A stretch of DNA of 64,000 nucleotides from Herbaspirillum sp. GW103 (GCF_000261365.1 NZ_AJVC01000003.1:1550001-1614000); one strand, 5' to 3'; positions 1-9,967 are shown, numbered from the stretch's first letter. Notes: generated by a model from the sequence alone, not told the origin. Made by a program: numbers and translations.

Positions 1-466
1 GGATCTTGGCCAGCGCGATTTCAGGCACGACGATGTAGTTCGAGAAGGTCGAGGTACCCATGTAGTGGAACAGCGGCTTGCCGTCCAGCGAGAAGCGGCT
101 GGTGGCATCGGGCATCAGGCCACGGCCCTGGGTGGCGCGGATGGCCTGGCACAGGTTGGTCTTCTGCGACAGGCAGAACTTGCACTCGCGGCATTCCGGC
201 GTGTACAGGGGAATGACGTGATCATCCTTCTTGAGCGACTTCACGCCCGGACCGATGTCGACCACCACGCCCGCTCCTTCATGGCCGAGAATGGCCGGGA
301 AGATACCCTCCGGATCAGCGCCCGAGAGCGTGTAATAGTCGGTATGGCAGATGCCGGTGGCCTTGATCTCGACCAGAACCTCGCCAGCCTTGGGGCCGCC
401 GAGCTCGACTTCCTCGATGGTCAAGGGCTTGCCTGCCTGCCATGCTACCGCTGCTCTTGTCTTCAT
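1..466 (-). CDS. frmA: S-(hydroxymethyl)glutathione dehydrogenase / class III alcohol dehydrogenase (N-terminal part)
   Basis: Oxidises S-hydroxymethylglutathione with NAD in formaldehyde detoxification. The visible 155 residues begin [15 protein letters not shown] and carry the catalytic-zinc segment [10 protein letters not shown], the GHEGAG glycine/histidine motif, and the four-cysteine structural-zinc lobe (PECRECKFC, then a Cys in KTNLCQ). TRGRGLMPD-like and TSRF segments that follow are typical of class III enzymes of about 368 residues, so a bit over half the gene lies beyond the window edge. It is transcribed leftward. The usual partner, S-formylglutathione hydrolase, would be downstream and is not visible. 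A second, more distant zinc alcohol dehydrogenase sits at 52720-53844. Confidence 0.9.
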   Translation of the reverse strand, partial: MKTRAAVAWQAGKPLTIEEVELGGPKAGEVLVEIKATGICHTDYYTLSGADPEGIFPAILGHEGAGVVVDIGPGVKSLKKDDHVIPLYTPECRECKFCLSQKTNLCQAIRATQGRGLMPDATSRFSLDGKPLFHYMGTSTFSNYIVVPEIALAKI

Positions 467-1104
467 AGGGATGGGTCCTTTGCGTGATGATTGATGTAAG
501 ACGTCCCCGACCGGCAATGCCGCGTTTGGTCAGGGATATTCAGTAAAACTGTGATGCCTGTGAAACTTCTGGCTGGGCAGTATTATCGCATTGCAAACGG
601 AAAACCATGCGCCGGGCTTTACATCCTTCATGTTGATGCCATAACTGGTGAAAATTTCCATTTGACATGAAAATCACGCTGTCGCGTTGCAGCGAGGTTG
701 CGGGCAGGATGACAAAGGCTTGGGCTTGCGGTAAGGTTGCTACAGAACAAACGATGAGGGTGGTCAGGATATCGCCATCCATCAGCGCACAACAAGTACA
801 CGAAGCAAGGACAAGCGCCAACAAAGCGCAGCAGGACACGAGATGGCATACTGACATCTCGCGTATCACGAAGTGGGGGCATCCACGTAATTCTGGCGTA
901 AGCGCGTTCATACCGGGTGAACGGCTGCGGCTTGCTGCATTGACATGCGCTGTGCGTCACGGCCCTGTCAGTGCCGGCCATTGCGCTGGCGCGAACGCGC
1001 CAATTGCGTGCGAGGGCTGTCGACACGGTCGTCCGGCATCTTTCCGGGCCAAGGGATGTGCAGCGATGCGCTGCCTAACGACAGGTAATGTGATAGTTGG
1101 TCAC
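467..1104. other. Intergenic region between divergent genes
   Basis: About 640 bases separating frmA (leftward) from the GGDEF-EAL gene (rightward). Reading frames cross it, including an in-frame extension of the GGDEF-EAL gene from 667, but their translations are rich in Cys, Arg and Ser without any domain pattern. It must hold the two divergent promoters. I see no convincing RNA gene, repeat or operator. Confidence 0.5.
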
Positions 1105-4100
1105 ATGGGAAAACAGAACAAATCGCCAGGGCGCCCAGGCACCACCCTGAAGACCTTGCTGCTGTTCGTGGGCTTCGTCGGGTCATTCATTGTCGTGCAG
1201 ACCTGGTGGGAGATCCGCCAGGACCGCCAGCTGACCATCGACGCCGAGCGCGCCAGCTCGATGGCGGCCGTGCGCAGCGTGCAGGAACAGGCCGAACGTG
1301 TCTTCAGCGAGCTCGACCAGTTGCTCTGGTCCGGTGCCAGGCAGGTCCAGGCCGCCGGCCCCGATCTGCTGGACAACGACCCGGCCCTGTATCGCCTGCT
1401 GGCTGACTTGCAGCAGCGCCTGCCCACCGTGATGGTGCTGCGCTACATCGACCGCAACGGCAACACGCGCGCCAGCTCCCTGCGAGCCCTCGATACCACC
1501 AGCATCCCGGAGGATCACAAGCTCACCCATGTGGATGGCAACCCGACCCGGCCCGCTCTGTTCGTCGGCCAGCTCATGCGCAGCCGCTACAACCGCGAGC
1601 TGGTGCTGCCGGTGGCCATGAATCTCTACGATCGCAGTTCACGACCGATCGGGTTACTGGTGGCGGAACTGAAGGCATCGACCTTCTTCGACTTCTACAA
1701 GCGCATCACCAATTTCGAGGCCATCGTCTCGCTGCGCACGGAGAGCGGCTCGATGATGCTGCGCTCGCCCTTCGAAGAACGCTGGCTCAGCGTCAGCCTG
1801 GCCGATGCCAGGAGCATGGCGCGCATCCGCGCCGGGGCCGAGGAAGGCGCGTTCGAGGAGATTTCGTATCTGACCGGCGAACCGCTGCTGTTTACCTACA
1901 AGCGGCTGGACAAATGGTCGCTGGTGGCAGTCTATGCGCGCCGCATGGAAGACGTGCTGGCGCCCTGGCGCAGCCGTACCGAAAATCGCATCCTGCTGAC
2001 GACTGGCATCCTGGGTTTCATCCTCATCGCGTTGATTGCCTTCCTGGTGTATTTCCGCTATCAGCGCCGCCTGGATCACGCGCTGTCCTCCAGCGAATAC
2101 CGCTACCGCAAGCTCTACGAGGAAGGCAGTGATCCCATCGTGCTGATTTCGTCCGAGCTGCGCTATCTGGACTGCAATGCGGCGGCGCTGCGCTTTTTCG
2201 GGGTACCGGACAAGGAACGCATCATCGGCCGCAAGGTCGGCCTGTTCTCGCGCCAGAAGGCGCGCCAGGCGGACCAGCCGGATATCGACGAACTGGTCGG
2301 CCGGGTACTGGCCGGCCAGCCGCAGCAGTTCGAGTGGGTGACGGTCCGCCGCAACAAGATCATCCATACCGACGTCACTCTCAATCGCGCGCAATTCGAG
2401 CGCGGCTATGCGATCTTCGCCATCCTGCGCGACATCAGCGCCCGCAAACGCGCCGAGCTGCTGCAGAGCGAACAGAACCGTGTCCTGCACATGGTGATGG
2501 CCGATGACGACCTCGATGGCATCCTGCACGAGATCGTCGGCTTTGCCGATGCCCAGATTCCTTACGGTGCCAGTTGCGTCATGCTGGTCAATGAACAGGC
2601 CTCGCACTTCACCTCGGTGCTCAGCCGCCGCTACCCGCCGCGTCTGCTGCGTGCCCTGCAGGGTATGCCGATCCGTCATGGCTGCGGGGTCGGCGCCGAG
2701 GCGGCCCTGCGGCGCGGTCCCTGCATCGTCACCGATATCGCACGCGATCCGGTGACCGAACATCTGCGGGTGCTCATCGATGTGGAAGTCTACCCGTCCT
2801 GCGGTGCCTGGCCCATCATCGGCAAGGAAGGCCAGTTGCTGGGCGTGTTCGCCGCCCTGCTCAAGGAAAACCAGGCCCCCAGCAACGAATACCTGCAACT
2901 GGCCAACATCGCCGCCGACCTCGCCAGCGTGGCCATCGAGAGTCGTCGCGCCGACGAACGCATCCGCCACCTGGCGCACTACGATGAGCTCACCGGCCTT
3001 CCCAACCGCTTCCTGTGCACCCAGCACGTCTCCAACGCCATCACCCACGCCGAGCACCGCAACGGCATGGTGGCGGTGCTGCTGATGGACCTGGACCGCT
3101 TCAAGAACATCAACGACACCTTCGGCCACGAGGCCGGCGAGGCGGTGCTGCAGGAAATCGCCCAGCGCTTTCGCAACGCGCTGCGCGAACTGGATATCCT
3201 GGCGCGCGTGGGCGGGGATGAATTCATCGTGCTGGTGGATGACTTCGACGATCCGCTGCAACTGGGCGAGATCGCCCAGAAGCTGCTGACCGAGGCGCGC
3301 AAGCCTTTCATCATCGATGGGCAGGAAGCCATGCTCTCGGCCAGCATCGGCATCGCCACCTATCCCGGCGATGGCGACAATGCGCAGACCCTGATCAAGA
3401 ACGCCGATATCGCCATGTACCGCGCCAAGCACCATGGCAAGGATGACTATCGCTTCTTCTCCGACGAGGTCAACACCAATACGGTCGAGCGCATCGCGCT
3501 GGAGGCCGAGCTGCGCCGCGCCATCGAGCGCGCCGAGTTCGTGGTGCACTACCAGCCCAAGATCAACCTGGCCAGCGGCGGCATTGTCGGCGCCGAGGCA
3601 CTGGTGCGCTGGCAGCATCCGGTGCGTGGCCTGCTGCCACCAGGCGAATTCATACCGCTGGCCGAAGAAACCCGGCTGATCGACCAGATCGGCCTGGTGG
3701 TGCTGGACGTGGCCTGCCACGACATCGGCCTGATGCTGGAACGCGACCTGGTGTGCGGACGCATCTCCATCAACCTCACCGGCAGCCAGTTCGGCGATGA
3801 ACACCTGCTGGAAGACATCAAGACCGTGGTCCAGCGCCACGGAACACCGCCGGCCTGCCTGGAGTTCGAGATCACCGAGAGCATGGTGATGCACAACCGC
3901 GATCGTGCCATTGCCATCATGGATGGCATCCGTGCAGAAGGCTTCACCATTTCGATCGATGACTTCGGTACCGGATATTCATCGCTGGCCTATCTGAAGC
4001 GCTTCCCGGTCAATACGCTGAAGATCGACAAATCCTTCATCAACGACATTCCCGACGATGCCAACAGCAGCGCCATCGTACAGGCCATCATCGCCATGAG

Positions 4101-4308
4101 CCATGCGCTGAACCTGAAGGTGGTGACCGAAGGCGTGGAGACCGAGAAGCAGTTGCAGGCCCTGCGCGAATTTGGCTCGGATGAATACCAGGGCTATTAC
4201 TTCAGCAAGCCGGTGCCCTATACGCAGTTCCTGCAGATGCTGCTGGCGCAGCAGCAGGCCGCACGCCAGGCCAGCCAGATGCTGATGACCGAGGGCGATC
4301 CGCCCTGA
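1105..4308 (+). CDS. Membrane-anchored PAS-GAF-GGDEF-EAL cyclic-di-GMP enzyme
   Basis: A 1067-residue signalling protein that probably both makes and degrades cyclic di-GMP. Order: TM helix about residues 15-37, a periplasmic sensor of Cache type (about 40-290), TM helix about 296-318, PAS (about 330-445), GAF (about 460-610), GGDEF (from LAHYDELTGLPNR at 623) and EAL (from about 801). The cyclase motif GGDEF is intact at 703-707, with an RxxD inhibitory site (RELD, 694-697) five residues before it. The phosphodiesterase domain has EALVRW (831) and DDFGTGYSSL. Both active sites look complete. Start: ATG at 1105 is chosen because upstream codons do not look coding; GTG at 1090, close behind an AGG, is a real alternative. 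Which activity dominates cannot be read from sequence. Confidence 0.88.
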   Translation: MGKQNKSPGRPGTTLKTLLLFVGFVGSFIVVQTWWEIRQDRQLTIDAERASSMAAVRSVQEQAERVFSELDQLLWSGARQVQAAGPDLLDNDPALYRLLADLQQRLPTVMVLRYIDRNGNTRASSLRALDTTSIPEDHKLTHVDGNPTRPALFVGQLMRSRYNRELVLPVAMNLYDRSSRPIGLLVAELKASTFFDFYKRITNFEAIVSLRTESGSMMLRSPFEERWLSVSLADARSMARIRAGAEEGAFEEISYLTGEPLLFTYKRLDKWSLVAVYARRMEDVLAPWRSRTENRILLTTGILGFILIALIAFLVYFRYQRRLDHALSSSEYRYRKLYEEGSDPIVLISSELRYLDCNAAALRFFGVPDKERIIGRKVGLFSRQKARQADQPDIDELVGRVLAGQPQQFEWVTVRRNKIIHTDVTLNRAQFERGYAIFAILRDISARKRAELLQSEQNRVLHMVMADDDLDGILHEIVGFADAQIPYGASCVMLVNEQASHFTSVLSRRYPPRLLRALQGMPIRHGCGVGAEAALRRGPCIVTDIARDPVTEHLRVLIDVEVYPSCGAWPIIGKEGQLLGVFAALLKENQAPSNEYLQLANIAADLASVAIESRRADERIRHLAHYDELTGLPNRFLCTQHVSNAITHAEHRNGMVAVLLMDLDRFKNINDTFGHEAGEAVLQEIAQRFRNALRELDILARVGGDEFIVLVDDFDDPLQLGEIAQKLLTEARKPFIIDGQEAMLSASIGIATYPGDGDNAQTLIKNADIAMYRAKHHGKDDYRFFSDEVNTNTVERIALEAELRRAIERAEFVVHYQPKINLASGGIVGAEALVRWQHPVRGLLPPGEFIPLAEETRLIDQIGLVVLDVACHDIGLMLERDLVCGRISINLTGSQFGDEHLLEDIKTVVQRHGTPPACLEFEITESMVMHNRDRAIAIMDGIRAEGFTISIDDFGTGYSSLAYLKRFPVNTLKIDKSFINDIPDDANSSAIVQAIIAMSHALNLKVVTEGVETEKQLQALREFGSDEYQGYYFSKPVPYTQFLQMLLAQQQAARQASQMLMTEGDPP

Positions 4309-4335
4309 GCGCCGCCGCTGGCCTGCCGCCGGAGT

Positions 4336-5607
4336 TCAGGACTGACGCGCCGCCAGCCGGTCGACCTGGTAGAGCGACGGGAACAGGCGGATCCACAGCA
4401 GCACGATCAAGAGCGTGCCAAAGCCGCCGATGAGCACCGCAGGCACTGCACCGAACCAGGCTGCAGTGAGGCCCGATTCGAATTCTCCAAGCTGGTTGGA
4501 AGTACCGATGAACACCGAATTGACGGCCGAGACCCGACCGCGCATGGCGTCGGGCGTCTCCAGCTGAACGAAGGAGGAGCGCACCACCACGCTGATCATG
4601 TCGGCCGCACCCAGCACCGCCAGCGCGGCCAGCGAGAGCGGGAAGGAACGCGACAGGCCGAAGACGATGGTGGCCAGTCCGAACACGGCCACGGCCATGA
4701 ACATGGTGCGCCCTACCCGGCCACCCAGCGGAAAGCGCGCCAGCAGCAGCGCCACGATCAGAGCCCCGGCAGCCGGTGCCGAGCGCAACAGACCCAGGCC
4801 GACCGCACCGGTGTGCAGGATGTCGTTGGCGTAGACCGGCAGCAAGGCAGTGGCGCCACCGAGCAGCACGGCGAACATGTCCAGGGAGATGGCACCGAAG
4901 ATGGCGGGCTTGCTGCGGATGAAGGCCAGGCCTGCGAACACCGACGACAAGCTGGCACCAGTGGGCTTGGACGGTGCTGCCTGGGATGCCGTCACCTGGG
5001 CCGGACGCCGGATCAGCGACAACAGTACGCTGCAGGCGATGAACAGCGCGCAGCTGCTGGCATACACCACGGCCGGCCCGGCCACGTAGAGAAAGCCCCC
5101 CAATGCCGGGCCGATGATGATGGCGAACTGGGTCGCCGAGGCCGAGCCCGCCACGGCGCCCGGCAAGGCCTTGGGCGACATCAGGCTGGGCAGCAGGGCC
5201 GACATGGTCGGCTTGGAAAAGGCCCGGCCCGCGCCAATGACGGCCACGATCGCGAACATCATCTCGCGGCTGAGCCAGCCTTGCAGGCTGCCCACTGCCA
5301 GCGTGGCGGCAGCGGCCGCTTCCACCAGCGAACTGACGCGCGCGACGTTGCGGCGATCAAAGCGGTCTGCCACATGGCCCACCACGAAGACCAGGATCAA
5401 CGAAGGAATGAACTGCACCAGGCCCACGATGCCCAGATCGAAGGCGCTGTGGGTGAGCTGGTAGACCTGCCAGCCGACCGCGACGATCTGCATTTGCAAG
5501 GCGATGGTGGAGGCCACGCTGGCGCACCAGAAAAGTTTGAAGGGCATGTGATGACGCAGCGGCTCGGCGGCATCATCGGGGGTCGCGCTGGGGGAAGTGG
5601 ATGACAT
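4336..5607 (-). CDS. MFS transporter, EntS-like exporter family
   Basis: A 423-residue major facilitator protein with about 12 hydrophobic segments. The N-terminal half has the family loop after TM2 (GHVADRFDRRNVARVSS), a form of the MFS motif A. The length and the start (short hydrophilic tail, then FKLFWCASVASTIALQMQ) match the MFS_3/EntS group of exporters, which move siderophores or drugs out of the cell; the substrate here is unknown. It is transcribed away from the aldo/keto reductase at 5806 with about 200 bases between the two starts. Its stop is only 27 bases from the stop of the GGDEF-EAL gene, so the two converge. Confidence 0.85.
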   Translation of the reverse strand: MSSTSPSATPDDAAEPLRHHMPFKLFWCASVASTIALQMQIVAVGWQVYQLTHSAFDLGIVGLVQFIPSLILVFVVGHVADRFDRRNVARVSSLVEAAAAATLAVGSLQGWLSREMMFAIVAVIGAGRAFSKPTMSALLPSLMSPKALPGAVAGSASATQFAIIIGPALGGFLYVAGPAVVYASSCALFIACSVLLSLIRRPAQVTASQAAPSKPTGASLSSVFAGLAFIRSKPAIFGAISLDMFAVLLGGATALLPVYANDILHTGAVGLGLLRSAPAAGALIVALLLARFPLGGRVGRTMFMAVAVFGLATIVFGLSRSFPLSLAALAVLGAADMISVVVRSSFVQLETPDAMRGRVSAVNSVFIGTSNQLGEFESGLTAAWFGAVPAVLIGGFGTLLIVLLWIRLFPSLYQVDRLAARQS

Positions 5608-5805
5608 GTCTCGTGAATGGGAAGGCGGTGTTCTGGCGTGATGGAGTCCGGGACTGCAAGCAGCAACCGGGCTGGCGCAAGCGGTCTTGGCGCCGCTGCG
5701 GCCCTGCCCTGCAAGCCAGGGCGGGCGCCGCTATACTACCCGATCCCGCGCCAGCCGGCAGGACGCGCTCCGCGCGCCTGCCTGCGCATCACAAGGAGAA
5801 TCCCC

Positions 5806-6855
5806 ATGCAGTATCGCCAACTCGGCCGCACCGACCTCAAGGTCAGCCTCATCACCCTCGGTACCATGACCTGGGGCGAGCAGAACACCGAAGCCGACGC
5901 CCATTCGCAGCTGGACTATGCCGTCGAACGCGGCATCAACCTCATCGACGTCGCCGAAATGTATCCGGTCCCGCCCAAGGCCGAAACGCAAGGTCTGACC
6001 GAGCGCTATCTGGGGACCTGGCTGAAGAAATCCGGCAAGCGCGACCAGTTGCTGATCGCTACCAAGTGCACCGGCCCGGCCCGCAAGGCGCACAACCCGC
6101 GCCACATCCGCGGCGGCATCAACGACCTCGACCGCAAGGGCCTGACCGACGCTCTGCATGGCAGTCTGGAGCGCCTGCAACTGGATCACGTGGACCTGTA
6201 CCAGCTGCACTGGCCGGACCGCAGCGTCAACAGCTTCGGCCAGCTCGGCTACGAGCACGTGGAGGATGAAACCACGGTGCCCATCGAGGAAACCCTGACG
6301 GCGCTCTCCGAATTCGTGAAGGCCGGCAAGATCCGCACCATTGGCTTGTCCAACGAGACCGCCTGGGGAGTCGCGCAATTCCTGCGCGCGGCCGAGCAGC
6401 ATGGACTGGAGCGCATCGTCACCATCCAGAACCCGTACAACCTGCTCAACCGCAGTTTCGAAGTGAACCTGGCTGAATTCGCGCACCGCGAACAGGTCGG
6501 CCTGCTGGCCTATTCGCCCCTGGCCTTCGGCATGTTGAGCGGCAAGTACCTGGATGGCGCGCGTCCGGCCGGCGGCCGTCTGACGCTGTTCGAACGCTTC
6601 GTGCGCTATACCAATCCGCAGGCCGAACGGGCCACCGCAGAATACGTCGCGCTGGCGCGTCAGCATGGACTGGACCCGGCGCAGATGGCGCTGGCCTACG
6701 TCAACAGCCGCCGCTTCCTGACCTCCAACATCATCGGCGCGACCACGCTGGAGCAACTGCGCAGCAACATCGACAGTGCCCAGGTACAGCTGAGCGAGGA
6801 GGTGCTGGCCGCGATCGAGGCCATCCATCGCAGGCAGCCCAATCCGGCGCCCTGA
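5806..6855 (+). CDS. tas: Aldo/keto reductase, Tas family
   Basis: A 349-residue NADP(H)-dependent oxidoreductase with a TIM-barrel fold. It begins MQYRQLGRTDLKVSLITLG, the standard N-terminus of the group. The catalytic tetrad is visible as Asp and Tyr in NLIDVAEMYPVP, Lys in LIATKC and His in YQLHWPDRS. The VAEMYPVP and HIRGGINDLD segments are typical of Tas proteins. The start at 5806 has an AAGGAGAA ribosome binding site seven bases upstream (5792-5799); the reading frame stays open further upstream but lacks family similarity. The gene ends just before a bidirectional terminator. Physiological substrate unknown. Confidence 0.9.
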   Translation: MQYRQLGRTDLKVSLITLGTMTWGEQNTEADAHSQLDYAVERGINLIDVAEMYPVPPKAETQGLTERYLGTWLKKSGKRDQLLIATKCTGPARKAHNPRHIRGGINDLDRKGLTDALHGSLERLQLDHVDLYQLHWPDRSVNSFGQLGYEHVEDETTVPIEETLTALSEFVKAGKIRTIGLSNETAWGVAQFLRAAEQHGLERIVTIQNPYNLLNRSFEVNLAEFAHREQVGLLAYSPLAFGMLSGKYLDGARPAGGRLTLFERFVRYTNPQAERATAEYVALARQHGLDPAQMALAYVNSRRFLTSNIIGATTLEQLRSNIDSAQVQLSEEVLAAIEAIHRRQPNPAP

Positions 6856-6880
6856 ACCGAAACCGAGCGACCCTACAGGC

Positions 6881-6912
6881 AAAAAAAGACCGGCTGCGTG
6901 CCGGTCTTTTTT
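6881..6912. terminator. Bidirectional rho-independent terminator
   Basis: Stem AAAAAAGACCGGC / GCCGGTCTTTTTT with a five-base loop (TGCGT). Runs of A before and T after the stem let it work on both strands. It lies between the convergent aldo/keto reductase (+) and the BASS-family carrier (-). Confidence 0.9.
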
Positions 6913-6940
6913 GTGGGCGGAGAGGTCGTCCCGGGGACGA

Positions 6941-7948
6941 TCAGTCGCCGCCGCTTTCGGTCGCTACCGCTGCCCTCACCTGTTCCTCGCGCGCACCGTA
7001 ACGCGCGGCCATGACGGCGCACACCATCAGCTGGATCTGGTGGAACAGCATCACCGGCAAGAGCACCATGCCGATGGCGCCGCTGGAAAACAGCACCTTG
7101 GCCATGGGCACGCCCGAAGCCAGGCTTTTCTTGGAACCGCAGAAGACGATGGTGATCTCGTCTTCCTTGTTGAAGCCCAGGCGGCGGCTGCCGAAGGTGG
7201 TCAGTGCCATGATGATGGCCAGCAGCACGGCATTGATGACCAAGAGCGCCACCAGCATCGTCGCCGGCACCTGGTGCCACAGGCCCTGCACCACCGCCTC
7301 GCTGAAGGCCACGTAGACCACCAGCAGAATGGAACTCTGGTCGACGAACTTGAGCCAGGACTTGTTGCGCTCGACCCAGCGACCGATGAAGGGGCGCGCG
7401 ATCTGGCCGGCCACGAAGGGCAGCAGCAACTGATAAACGATTTTCAGGATGGAACCGAGCGAGGAATGCCCGCTGCCATCATGCGCCACCACCAGCACCC
7501 CCACCAGCAGGGGCGTGAAGAAGATGCCCAGCAGATTGGACGCGGAGGCCGCGCAGATCGCCGCCGGCACATTGCCGCGCGCCACCGAGGTAAAGGCGAT
7601 CGAAGACTGCACGGTCGAGGGCAGCACGCACAGGAACAGCAGCCCCAGGTACAGATCGGGGGTGATGAATTGCAGCAGCACCGGTTTCAAGGCCAGGCCA
7701 ATCAGAGGGAACAGCGCAAAGGTACACAGCAGTACCGTCACATGCAGCTTCCAGTGCGTAAAGCCGGCCACCACCGCTTCGCGCGAGAGCTTGGCACCGT
7801 GCATGAAGAACAGCAGACCGATCATGAAGGTCGTCAGACCATCGAAGGCCTCGGCCACCTGGCCGGTACAGGGAAGAAAAGATGCAGTCAGCACGACGGC
7901 CAGCAGCATCAGGGTCATGTTATCGGGCAGGAAGCGGGGACGGGCCAT
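6941..7948 (-). CDS. Bile acid:sodium symporter-like (SBF/YfeH-type) carrier
   Basis: A 335-residue integral membrane protein with about ten hydrophobic helices. Segments such as LTTFMIGLLFFMHGAKLS, LCVLPSTVQSSIAFTSVA and GNVPAAICAASASNLLGI match the SBF-like family that includes E. coli YfeH. The related sodium-coupled carriers move bile acids, pantoate, arsenite or other organic anions; the substrate of this branch is not known. It faces the aldo/keto reductase across a shared terminator. The start ATG at 7948 has only a weak upstream ribosome binding site. Confidence 0.85.
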   Translation of the reverse strand: MARPRFLPDNMTLMLLAVVLTASFLPCTGQVAEAFDGLTTFMIGLLFFMHGAKLSREAVVAGFTHWKLHVTVLLCTFALFPLIGLALKPVLLQFITPDLYLGLLFLCVLPSTVQSSIAFTSVARGNVPAAICAASASNLLGIFFTPLLVGVLVVAHDGSGHSSLGSILKIVYQLLLPFVAGQIARPFIGRWVERNKSWLKFVDQSSILLVVYVAFSEAVVQGLWHQVPATMLVALLVINAVLLAIIMALTTFGSRRLGFNKEDEITIVFCGSKKSLASGVPMAKVLFSSGAIGMVLLPVMLFHQIQLMVCAVMAARYGAREEQVRAAVATESGGD

Positions 7949-8074
7949 GGCAGTTTCGTTGTTGTCGTGATCGGGACGCCCGCATGCTTATGTATACATT
8001 GGCTGCGGACAAACCGCCATTCTACGTGAGAGCGGCCCTGGCTTGCAGGACCCGCGCCCGGGGCCGGCAAGCGA

Positions 8075-8410
8075 TCAGGCCTTGCGCACGAATTCGGTCT
8101 TCAGGCCCATGGAGCCGAAACCGTCGATCTTGCAGTCGATGTCATGGTCGCCCTCGACCAGACGGATGTTCTTGACCTTGGTACCCATCTTGACCACACC
8201 GCCGCCGCCCTTCAGCTTCAGGTCCTTGATGACGGTGACGGTATCGCCATCCTGCAGCACGTTGCCGGAGGCATCGCGCCAGACCCGGGCCGCCTCGGCG
8301 GGCGCGGCTTGGGCGCTCCATTCGTGGGCGCACTCGGGGCAGACGAACTGACCACCATCCTCATAGGTGAATTCGGATTGGCATTGGGGACAGGCGGGCA
8401 AGGTGCTCAT
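8075..8410 (-). CDS. yjdM: PhnA/YjdM-family zinc ribbon protein
   Basis: A 111-residue cytoplasmic protein. The N-terminus has a zinc ribbon with two CPxC pairs ([10 protein letters not shown] and [10 protein letters not shown]), followed by the compact C-terminal domain ([34 protein letters not shown]) of the PhnA family. The family was once tied to alkylphosphonate use but has no phosphonoacetate hydrolase activity, and its role is unclear. The start at 8410 ([10 protein letters not shown]) has a GGAG about eight bases upstream; an earlier in-frame ATG at 8533 would add 41 residues that do not fit the family. Confidence 0.9.
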   Translation of the reverse strand: MSTLPACPQCQSEFTYEDGGQFVCPECAHEWSAQAAPAEAARVWRDASGNVLQDGDTVTVIKDLKLKGGGGVVKMGTKVKNIRLVEGDHDIDCKIDGFGSMGLKTEFVRKA

Positions 8411-8511
8411 ATGAAAACTCCGGCAATTGGCTTGAAAAGGCAGCGATTGTACTGCTTCGGCAGCCAACTTCACATAGCCGGCAAGACCCGAGATCAAACA
8501 AGACGCAAATA

Positions 8512-8545
8512 AAAACGGCAGGCTTGCGGGCAAACCTGCCGTTTT
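8512..8545. terminator. Rho-independent terminator
   Basis: Stem AAAACGGCAGG / CCTGCCGTTTT with a 12-base loop. On the minus strand it is followed by a T-rich run, placing it 28 bases after the end of ftrD. T residues on the plus strand suggest it could work both ways. Confidence 0.85.
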
Positions 8546-8573
8546 CCTTCATACGATGCGTGTGACGTCTGTC

Positions 8574-9962
8574 TTACCAGCCCCAGAACATCAGCCACCA
8601 GGCGGTATTGACCAGCGCCAGGCCACCGATCAAGGGCAGCATGGTCAGCACCTGCTGCAGCCAGTGGGTCGCGTGACGCGCCACGACCTTCCAGCACAGC
8701 CACAGGCTCCACAGCGTCATGGCGCTCAGCAGCGCAGCGCGCACGTCATTGGCCCAGTAGACGGGCCAGTGCTCGGCGCGCAGCAGGCTGATGGTGGTGG
8801 CCGAGAGCCCAATGAAGACGCCGCAGCCCGCCAGGGGGATCAGGGCTTGCACCAGGTGGTTGAAGCGGCTCCATTCCCACTTGCCCAACAGGCGCGTAGC
8901 CAGGCCGAACATCAGGGCCACGCCGGTACCCAGCACCAGGCCGGTGGTGAGGATGTAGCCGACCACCATGGCACCGTCGAGCCAGGTGAAGACGTCGCTT
9001 TGCTGCGGATAATTGGTCAGCAGCCACCAGGGCGCCTGGGTACCGAAGGGCCACATGATGTCGCGATCGATGAGCCAGGTGGCAATGTCCTGCTTGATGG
9101 TGATGAACCAGGGACTGACCGTCCAGTGGAAGGCGCCGATGGCAATGCCCAGCAGACCGTAGAGGACCAGGGCGCTTTCCCACAGATTATTGTGGGTCTT
9201 GCCGAACTGCACCACTTCCACCGCCGGGGGACGGAAGCTCAGAGCGATTGCATCGCGATGGCCACTGCAGCGACCGCACATGTGACAGTCGGAAGCCCCC
9301 TTCATATTGCGCAAAGGCACCAGCGGTGCGCAGTTGATCGGAATGATCTTGTGTTCGGGATGATAGGAGGCGCGCCATGCGTCTTCGTTCACCTTGTAGT
9401 GAACCGGGGCCAGTTTGGCCAGCAGGCCGAAGACGCCATTGACCGGGCACAGGTACTTGCACCAGACGCGCTTGTCGCGGCCATACAGGTAACCGACGAT
9501 CATGGCGCCGACGGTGGAGCCGCCCAGCACCAGCAGCACCGCCTTGGGATACTGGTAGACGCTGACCATCTGGCCGTAGACCGTGGTCAGGGCGAAGGCC
9601 ACGAAGGGCCAGCCACCCCAGCGCATCCACCGGGGAATGGCGCGGCCGCGTCCATGACGGCTGGCAAACTCGGTGAGTGCGCCTTCCGGACAGAGCACAC
9701 CGCACCATACGCGTCCCATCAGCACCATGCTCACCAGCACGAAGGGCCACCAGATGCCCCAGAAGGCGAACTGGGCGATCAGCGTCAGATTGGACCAGAG
9801 ATGGGCGGTTTCGTCAGGCAGCGGGAGGAACACCGGAACCAGGATCAGCACCGCATACACGGCCACCACGATCCATTGCAGGCCTCGGATGAATGCGCCA
9901 TGGCGGCGCATCCAGTCTCCGGTACGCGTGAGCAGAGTCGGCGATTGCGTACAGGTTGTCAT
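8574..9962 (-). CDS. ftrD: FtrD, polyferredoxin-like 4Fe-4S membrane protein of ferrous iron uptake
   Basis: A 462-residue inner-membrane protein with several TM helices and ferredoxin-like cysteine clusters: CGVLCPEG, CKYLCPVNG and CHMCGRCSGHRD, spread over about residues 85-240. It resembles the NapH/NosR-type electron carriers. In FtrABCD systems of Bordetella, Brucella and Burkholderia the polyferredoxin FtrD supplies or removes electrons during iron transport; its exact reaction is not settled. The start ATG at 9962 lies five bases after the ftrC stop, so the two are probably co-translated; the frame is open further upstream inside ftrC, which I treat as chance. Last gene of the operon, before a terminator. 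Confidence 0.88.
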   Translation of the reverse strand: MTTCTQSPTLLTRTGDWMRRHGAFIRGLQWIVVAVYAVLILVPVFLPLPDETAHLWSNLTLIAQFAFWGIWWPFVLVSMVLMGRVWCGVLCPEGALTEFASRHGRGRAIPRWMRWGGWPFVAFALTTVYGQMVSVYQYPKAVLLVLGGSTVGAMIVGYLYGRDKRVWCKYLCPVNGVFGLLAKLAPVHYKVNEDAWRASYHPEHKIIPINCAPLVPLRNMKGASDCHMCGRCSGHRDAIALSFRPPAVEVVQFGKTHNNLWESALVLYGLLGIAIGAFHWTVSPWFITIKQDIATWLIDRDIMWPFGTQAPWWLLTNYPQQSDVFTWLDGAMVVGYILTTGLVLGTGVALMFGLATRLLGKWEWSRFNHLVQALIPLAGCGVFIGLSATTISLLRAEHWPVYWANDVRAALLSAMTLWSLWLCWKVVARHATHWLQQVLTMLPLIGGLALVNTAWWLMFWGW

Positions 9963-9967
9963 CAGGT

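Noticed and set aside
667-1104. N-terminal extension of the GGDEF-EAL protein by 146 residues
   Set aside because: Composition (many Cys, Arg, Ser) and lack of structure do not look coding; the membrane anchor starts naturally at 1105.
1654-3894. A 746-codon open frame on the minus strand opposite the GGDEF-EAL gene
   Set aside because: High GC leaves long antisense frames; its translation is rich in His, Gln and Val repeats without domains, while the plus strand encodes clear GGDEF and EAL motifs.
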